DNA of 64,000 nucleotides. Source: Phoronis australis (taxonomy: Eukaryota; Phoronida; Phoronidae). The stretch lies in NCBI GenBank assembly GCA_002633005.1, contig NMRA01000550.1, positions 184,134 to 248,133 of the forward strand, given 5' to 3'. Shown here in pieces: positions 62,601 to 64,000 of this stretch. A program made the translations under genes and the position numbers. Every line of letters starts with the position of its first letter. Positions within the stretch are counted from its first letter, which is position 1. The notes beneath the pieces were generated by a model, which saw only the letters and a list, made by a program, of their open reading frames with translations, searched no databases and was not told the DNA's origin.

Positions 62601-63919
62601 AGGTTCTCATATAAACCAATATAGGCTCTCGTATAAACCAATATAGGTTCTCAAATATTAAAAGCAATATAGGTTCTCAAATATTAAAAGCAATATAGGT
62701 TCCCATACCTACTAATATGATAGCAAACTTACACTTAATTTTCTACAGCAGTGAGATTAAGATTGAGAAGTAGAAGATAAATAAGAAAATTTCACATAAA
62801 GCACCCCATTGTGCATTCACTTTTTATCTGTTAACAAGTCATCCATCCTATAAATCAGCCGCATCCTATAAATCAGCTGTGCCTCCCTAAATAATAAACC
62901 CATTGATTCAGGCCCAAAGGTCACACAATGAGGAAAACACAGGTCAACTACCATGTGTTCTATATGATAATAAAGAGATGGTGACATCAGGCCTGGTCAG
63001 TTATACTGGACATTAGTGACCATAAACTGGACATTACTAGACTTACATCATAGGCAAATAAAAAGTAGGAAAAATCACTCACACATGGAGAGTGGAACAG
63101 AGGCAGCACAAGAAGTGACTATTTTGAAATACTTTCGATAAATGAAAAATTGACAAAGTCTGGGATAAATTATTAACACCAAAATAAATGCTTGTGCAGT
63201 TCAAGCTATATATTTTTCTTTCCTTGTTTTTCTCACCTCAGGAACATTAAAAACACCAACCTCTCAAAATGTGGGTCAATCGTATTTAATGCATGTTTCC
63301 TACCTGCACGATGCAGGAGTGATGAACTTGACAATTCACCAGACAGAGGGACCAGTTAGATGACCGAGAACAATTATCAAAATTTGAAAAATTTAGAAAA
63401 ACAAAATAAGCCCATTGCTTCATTAAAACTTTCCAGTATTTTTCAAATGTCACATTTAGAACATTTATTGACAAGTTATTATTATGTAAGAAGCATCTGG
63501 ATTTTCAACTAGCCATCTATTTCTGCAAAACTGCTATTTTTCAATCAGGGTAAAAATTGTTCAAATTGTCATTTCTAATTTCAAAGTCACTACACTGTGC
63601 AAACTCAATTTTTTCCATGCGTTGTTTGGAAACATCTGTAGTTCACTGTACAAACCACGCATGCAGTTAAGGAAAATTGTCTAAACATTAATTTTCGTTG
63701 AGAGATGTGAAATTCGACTTCTACATCACATCATGTCTTAAATTAAAGAAGTTTTACTACACTGGAAATTTTGTAACACAAGGAAAAGCAGCACTTACTT
63801 CTACAAGCGTTGGTGAGGTTGCCAACGGCCGGTCTCCAAGGCAAATCATTGTAGAAGTCTTCGCACTGTTCGCAGTTGAATCCCTTGGTATTGTGGGTAC
63901 ACTCACATTTCCCATGAAC
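36369..63919 (-). CDS. LAMB: Laminin subunit beta (LAMB1/LAMB2-like), 27 exons from mid LE1 to stop (partial; 5' end outside window)
   Basis: Exons in transcript order: 63799-63919, 61547-61735, 60987-61166, 60280-60389, 59713-59928, 59055-59213, 56326-56446, 53855-53982, 53261-53459, 52814-52957, 52113-52344, 51463-51614, 50771-50995, 50221-50423, 49557-49653, 48861-49052, 48141-48318, 47434-47618, 45367-45473, 44774-44902, 43955-44140, 41523-41699, 40998-41173, 40191-40332, 39421-39597, 37523-37679, 36369-36517. They total 4,431 bases, 1,476 residues plus stop, close to the length of human LAMB1 from the matching residue. Domain order: LE1(part)-LE5, laminin IV type B, LE6-LE13, coiled coil, beta-knob, coiled coil, C-terminal Cys. 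Laminin beta chains pair with alpha and gamma chains in the ER and form the basement-membrane network. The LN domain and signal peptide must lie right of the window. Confidence 0.95.
37172..37299. mobile_element. MITE family D, second copy
   Basis: Ends GCGTTCAGTAACCCTAGGCC and GGCCCTAGCTTTACTGAAC, core AAAATACACAGTGGTATCTC, matching the copy at 22960-23101. It lies in the intron between laminin exons 26 and 27. Confidence 0.65.
37848..38070 (-). repeat. Dispersed repeat family E, third copy
   Basis: TAAAAATTCTCCAGTTTGGT and ACAGTGAAAAATTAATTATT match the start of the 44405-44685 copy in the same orientation; later parts (CCAAAATCGATCGCGTGCCA) correspond more loosely. Intron between laminin exons 25 and 26. 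Confidence 0.6.
38257..38302. repeat. TATTG pentanucleotide microsatellite
   Basis: About eight tandem TATTG units in the intron between laminin exons 25 and 26. Confidence 0.85.
38770..39110. promoter_or_regulatory. Duplicated ~152-bp repeat carrying two perfect CTCF-type core motifs
   Basis: CCACTAGGGGGCAG occurs at 38939-38952 and 39091-39104. Both match the animal CTCF core consensus (CCASYAGRKGGCRS) at all 14 positions. Each follows a related stretch (AAATTTCATGAAAA...), so they sit in a duplicated repeat unit of about 152 bp, in the laminin intron between exons 25 and 26. Binding is inferred from the motif only. Confidence 0.5.
39895..40200 (-). repeat. ~100-bp tandem repeat including copies of laminin exon 24 donor
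   Basis: Units share ACCTGAGTGAGT, TTACAAGCTGAGGTGGGACT, TGGCAGAAACC and TTACCTGCCCCCCC. The first element of each unit is the exon 24 end plus donor (minus strand CACTCACTCAG|GT). Copies lie near 39912, 40011 and 40112, with the true exon end at 40191. Confidence 0.75.
42217..42961 (+). mobile_element. Possible solo LTR with TATA box and heat-shock-element cluster
   Basis: Plus-strand block starting TGTTAGCAGAAACG and ending GTCTGTAACA (TG...CA). It contains CTATAAATAC near 42572, several inverted GAA/TTC arrays upstream (GGAAGTTTCTAGAAGACT, GGAATATTCTAGAGA, GTTCCAGAAAGTTCTGG, AGTTCTAGAAC), a long leader without an ORF, and AATAAAGG near 42888 as a poly(A) signal. The order promoter, short leader, poly(A) signal is that of an LTR. 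No target-site duplication was found, so the boundaries are uncertain. It lies in the laminin intron between exons 21 and 22. Confidence 0.5.
43201..43285. repeat. 41-bp direct duplication
   Basis: Two copies of AAGGGTCxGGCAGTGAGCCC followed by TAGAGGGACACCTACGGCCTT, in the laminin intron between exons 21 and 22. Confidence 0.85.
43495..43775 (+). repeat. Dispersed repeat family E, copy in plus orientation
   Basis: Contains AAATTTGGGACATATGCGAT, TTTCAGACATTGCGTTTTCA, AGAGTAGGTAATTTTGCAGT and GATCTTGAGCAAACTAATTA. It is the inverted counterpart of 44405-44685 and lies on the other side of laminin exon 21. Confidence 0.8.
43955..44140 (-). CDS. LAMB: Laminin beta exon 21: beta-knob (domain alpha)
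   Basis: A single 186-bp exon, phase 0 at both ends, encodes the Cys-rich knob that interrupts the coiled coil in beta chains: [31 protein letters not shown], then a return to helix ([19 protein letters not shown]). Human LAMB1 has CGGPGCGG in the matching place. The segment contains the tripeptide RGD between two cysteines. Skipping this exon would keep the reading frame. It is flanked on both sides by inverted copies of one intronic repeat. Confidence 0.92.
44405..44685 (-). repeat. Dispersed repeat family E, copy in minus orientation
   Basis: Reverse complement matches 43495-43775 block by block (minus strand: AATTTGGGACGAGGGCGATT, TTCAGACAACGTGTTTTCAG, AGAGTGGGTAATTTTGCCGT). A third, shorter relative lies near 37848-38070 (AAAATTCTCCAGTTTGGTAC). 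Confidence 0.8.
44774..48318 (-). CDS. LAMB: Laminin beta exons 17-20: first coiled-coil segment
   Basis: Exons 48141-48318, 47434-47618, 45367-45473 and 44774-44902 encode Cys-free, heptad-rich sequence such as [52 protein letters not shown] and [18 protein letters not shown]. This corresponds to domain II of beta chains. Exon 19 is read from the acceptor nearest the exon (45473), starting [15 protein letters not shown]; upstream copies of that acceptor would lengthen it by multiples of 36 bases. Confidence 0.88.
44925..45215. repeat. Degenerate ~84-bp tandem repeat
   Basis: About three and a half copies of a unit with TTATTGGCTGATGxGCT, GGCAGGTxxCxATA and TTGTGTCTTxxTTTGGTTTA, in the intron between laminin exons 19 and 20. 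Confidence 0.7.
45475..45735 (-). repeat. 36-bp minisatellite made of laminin exon 19 acceptor plus exon start
   Basis: The sequence CACCTGTAAT (minus: ATTACAG|GTG) recurs at plus-strand positions 45471, 45507, 45543, 45579, 45615, 45651, 45687 and 45723, exactly 36 bp apart. The first is the true exon 19 acceptor. Each copy carries an acceptor AG and the first exon codons (GAYNEII), and the whole array is open in the exon's frame, encoding 12-residue units [12 protein letters not shown] with minor variants. Confidence 0.95.
45839..46417. mobile_element. MITE-like element, family B
   Basis: Starts CAGCGCTGGAC and ends GTCAAGTGCTG, imperfect inverted ends, with subterminal GGCGACCT/AGGTCGCC motifs repeated in both orientations. 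About 580 bp, non-coding. A fragment of the same family (GGCGACCTGGAATTTCGCCA, AAGCGTCAGA) lies at about 1168-1250. The motif organisation is like family A, so both may be mobilised by one hAT-type transposase. Confidence 0.55.
47776..48066. mobile_element. Foldback MITE-like element
   Basis: Arms of about 60 bp: TTTTAAGTCGACTTGACATG at the left pairs with CATGTCAAGTCGACTTAAAA at the right, flanked by AATAAAAACAACAATGG and CTGTTGTTTTTATTAATT. The central part is about 165 bp and non-coding. It lies in the laminin intron between exons 17 and 18. Confidence 0.75.
48861..52957 (-). CDS. LAMB: Laminin beta exons 10-16: LE6-LE13 (second EGF-like array)
   Basis: Exons 52814-52957 ([31 protein letters not shown]), 52113-52344 ([31 protein letters not shown]), 51463-51614 ([15 protein letters not shown]), 50771-50995 ([34 protein letters not shown]), 50221-50423 ([31 protein letters not shown]), 49557-49653 ([19 protein letters not shown]) and 48861-49052 ([20 protein letters not shown], then [18 protein letters not shown]) form the stalk and the switch to helix. 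All cysteines expected from LAMB1 can be paired by spacing. Confidence 0.93.
52492..52645. repeat. 17-bp minisatellite
   Basis: About nine copies of ACATCATATCCACCAAA-type units in the laminin intron upstream of exon 11. Confidence 0.85.
53261..59213 (-). CDS. LAMB: Laminin beta exons 6-9: laminin IV type B domain
   Basis: Exon 59055-59213: [19 protein letters not shown], then [19 protein letters not shown]. Exon 56326-56446: [26 protein letters not shown]. Exon 53855-53982: [26 protein letters not shown]. Exon 53261-53459: [46 protein letters not shown]. This globular insert splits the two LE arrays and is specific to beta chains. Matches to human LAMB1 (SWTGAGFV, IRYEPQ, LIDSLVL, YRCLE, IIFSISA) are unmistakable. 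The donor of exon 53261-53459 has two overlapping GTAGGT options; the first keeps frame with exon 10. Confidence 0.9.
55205..55318. repeat. 14-bp minisatellite
   Basis: About eight copies of TCACATGACATCAG in the large laminin intron between exons 7 and 8 (53983-56325), which otherwise holds no recognisable feature. Confidence 0.85.
56447..57892. other. Laminin intron 6 segment without recognisable features
   Basis: Only short shadow frames and AT-rich sequence were seen between exon 7 and the MITE at 57893. No repeat family from elsewhere in the window was recognised. Confidence 0.5.
57893..58050. mobile_element. Short MITE of the CAGTGGCrGAT type
   Basis: CAGTGGCAGATTTGAGGGGG at the left and CTGGATCTGCCCCTC at the right are imperfect inverted ends, resembling widespread hAT-derived MITEs that begin CAGTGGCGGATCCAG. 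About 158 bp in the laminin intron between exons 6 and 7. Confidence 0.5.
58622..59054 (-). repeat. 20/36-bp minisatellite running into the laminin exon 6 donor
   Basis: More than twenty units of GCTTCACATTACATAATTAT and GCTTCACATTGCATATxC. On the minus strand the intron begins CAG|GTAATGTGAAGCATATGC, so the first intron bases are the repeat unit itself and each full unit repeats GTAATGTGAAG. Confidence 0.9.
59713..63919 (-). CDS. LAMB: Laminin beta exons 1-5: LE1-LE5 (N-terminal EGF-like array)
   Basis: Exon 63799-63919 starts [19 protein letters not shown] with [10 protein letters not shown], the second half of LE1. Exon 61547-61735: [20 protein letters not shown] and [17 protein letters not shown]. 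Exon 60987-61166: [15 protein letters not shown] and [18 protein letters not shown]. Exon 60280-60389: [27 protein letters not shown]. Exon 59713-59928: [18 protein letters not shown], then [13 protein letters not shown] and the start of domain IV ([18 protein letters not shown]). Eight-cysteine LE spacing is intact throughout. Intron 1 (61736-63798) holds two hairpin-forming repeats and a 22-bp minisatellite. The intron after exon 3 carries copies of its donor. Confidence 0.93.
60650..60990 (-). repeat. ~33-bp minisatellite sharing sequence with laminin exon 3 end and donor
   Basis: About nine copies of CCCTACTGACCCTCACACCC with CTTGACTGGTGT. On the minus strand a unit reads GGGATGTGAGG|GTCAGTAGGG, against the true exon 3 end GATGGATGTGAAG|GTCAGTTGGG at 60987. 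Confidence 0.8.
61829..61915. repeat. 87-bp imperfect hairpin
   Basis: TGTCACTCATATTGACAAAG pairs with CTTTGTCAATATGAGTGACA, and GGCGTGTACCAAAA with TTTTGGTACACGCC, separated by a mismatched internal loop of about seven bases and a terminal loop of only a few A/T. It lies just inside laminin intron 1, about 95 bp from exon 2. Confidence 0.85.
62346..62441. repeat. 96-bp imperfect hairpin
   Basis: GTTTTATATTGGTGAATGCT and ATTACCTTTGGTTGCT pair with AGCAACCAAAGCTAATAACA and TTATCCCATATAAAAC; loop about 25 bases. Laminin intron 1. Probably a small MITE. Confidence 0.75.
62510..62705. repeat. 22-bp minisatellite
   Basis: About nine copies of CAATATAGGTTCTCATATAAAC with small changes; laminin intron 1. 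The rest of that intron (62,706-63,798) shows no feature I recognise. Confidence 0.85.
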
Positions 63920-64000
63920 CTGTAAAGAATTACAGTCAACCCGTCAGGTGCAATATCAACCAAATAAGAAACTGTTCCATAACAAACAATGTGTTTCCTG
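63920..64000. other. Laminin intron at the right edge
   Basis: The 81 bases right of the first visible exon (acceptor CTTTACAG) are intronic. The exons for the LN domain and the first half of LE1 must lie beyond base 64,000. Confidence 0.7.

Overview
The window is nuclear DNA from an animal, almost certainly an invertebrate bilaterian. It holds three intron-rich genes with GT-AG introns, no operons, and introns full of minisatellites, SINEs, MITE-like foldbacks and retroelement remnants. The species cannot be named from the sequence. Three single N bases (about 3054, 20931 and 37082) are assembly gaps or ambiguities.

Layout. (1) 1-24,082, minus strand: a USP19-type deubiquitinase. Fifteen coding exons are visible, covering both CS (p23-like) domains and the N-terminal half of the catalytic domain with the Cys box. 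The His box, MYND finger and C-terminus lie beyond base 1. (2) 24,083-24,384: a short head-to-head intergenic region, probably a shared promoter. (3) 24,385-32,713, plus strand: a complete Hakai/CBLL1 gene (six exons, 459 codons) encoding RING and HYB zinc modules and a Pro/Gln-rich tail. (4) 32,714-36,368: convergent 3' region. (5) 36,369-63,919, minus strand: a laminin beta chain (LAMB1/LAMB2-like). Twenty-seven exons give 1,476 residues from mid LE1 to the C-terminal cysteine and stop. The N-terminal LN domain lies to the right of the window.

Gene context. As I recall the human map, USP19 lies beside LAMB2 on chromosome 3 and CBLL1 lies near LAMB1 on chromosome 7, in these same relative orientations. 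The window therefore looks like the unduplicated ancestral block USP19-CBLL1-LAMB, later split between vertebrate ohnologs. USP19 and Hakai are opposing ubiquitin enzymes that share a 5' region. Laminin beta is an unrelated basement-membrane protein.

Most unusual feature. Several minisatellites appear to have grown out of splice sites, with unit sequences that include exon bases. The clearest is laminin exon 19: its 3' splice site and first exon codons occur eight times at an exact 36-bp period, every copy open in the exon's frame, so upstream acceptors would insert 12-residue blocks. Related cases lie at laminin exons 3, 6 and 24, USP19 exon 12 and Hakai exon 3.

Other points of interest are an RGD tripeptide in the laminin beta-knob exon, inverted intronic repeats flanking that same exon, a TATA plus heat-shock-element cassette resembling a solo LTR, two perfect CTCF-type core motifs, and a folded-back Penelope-like element.
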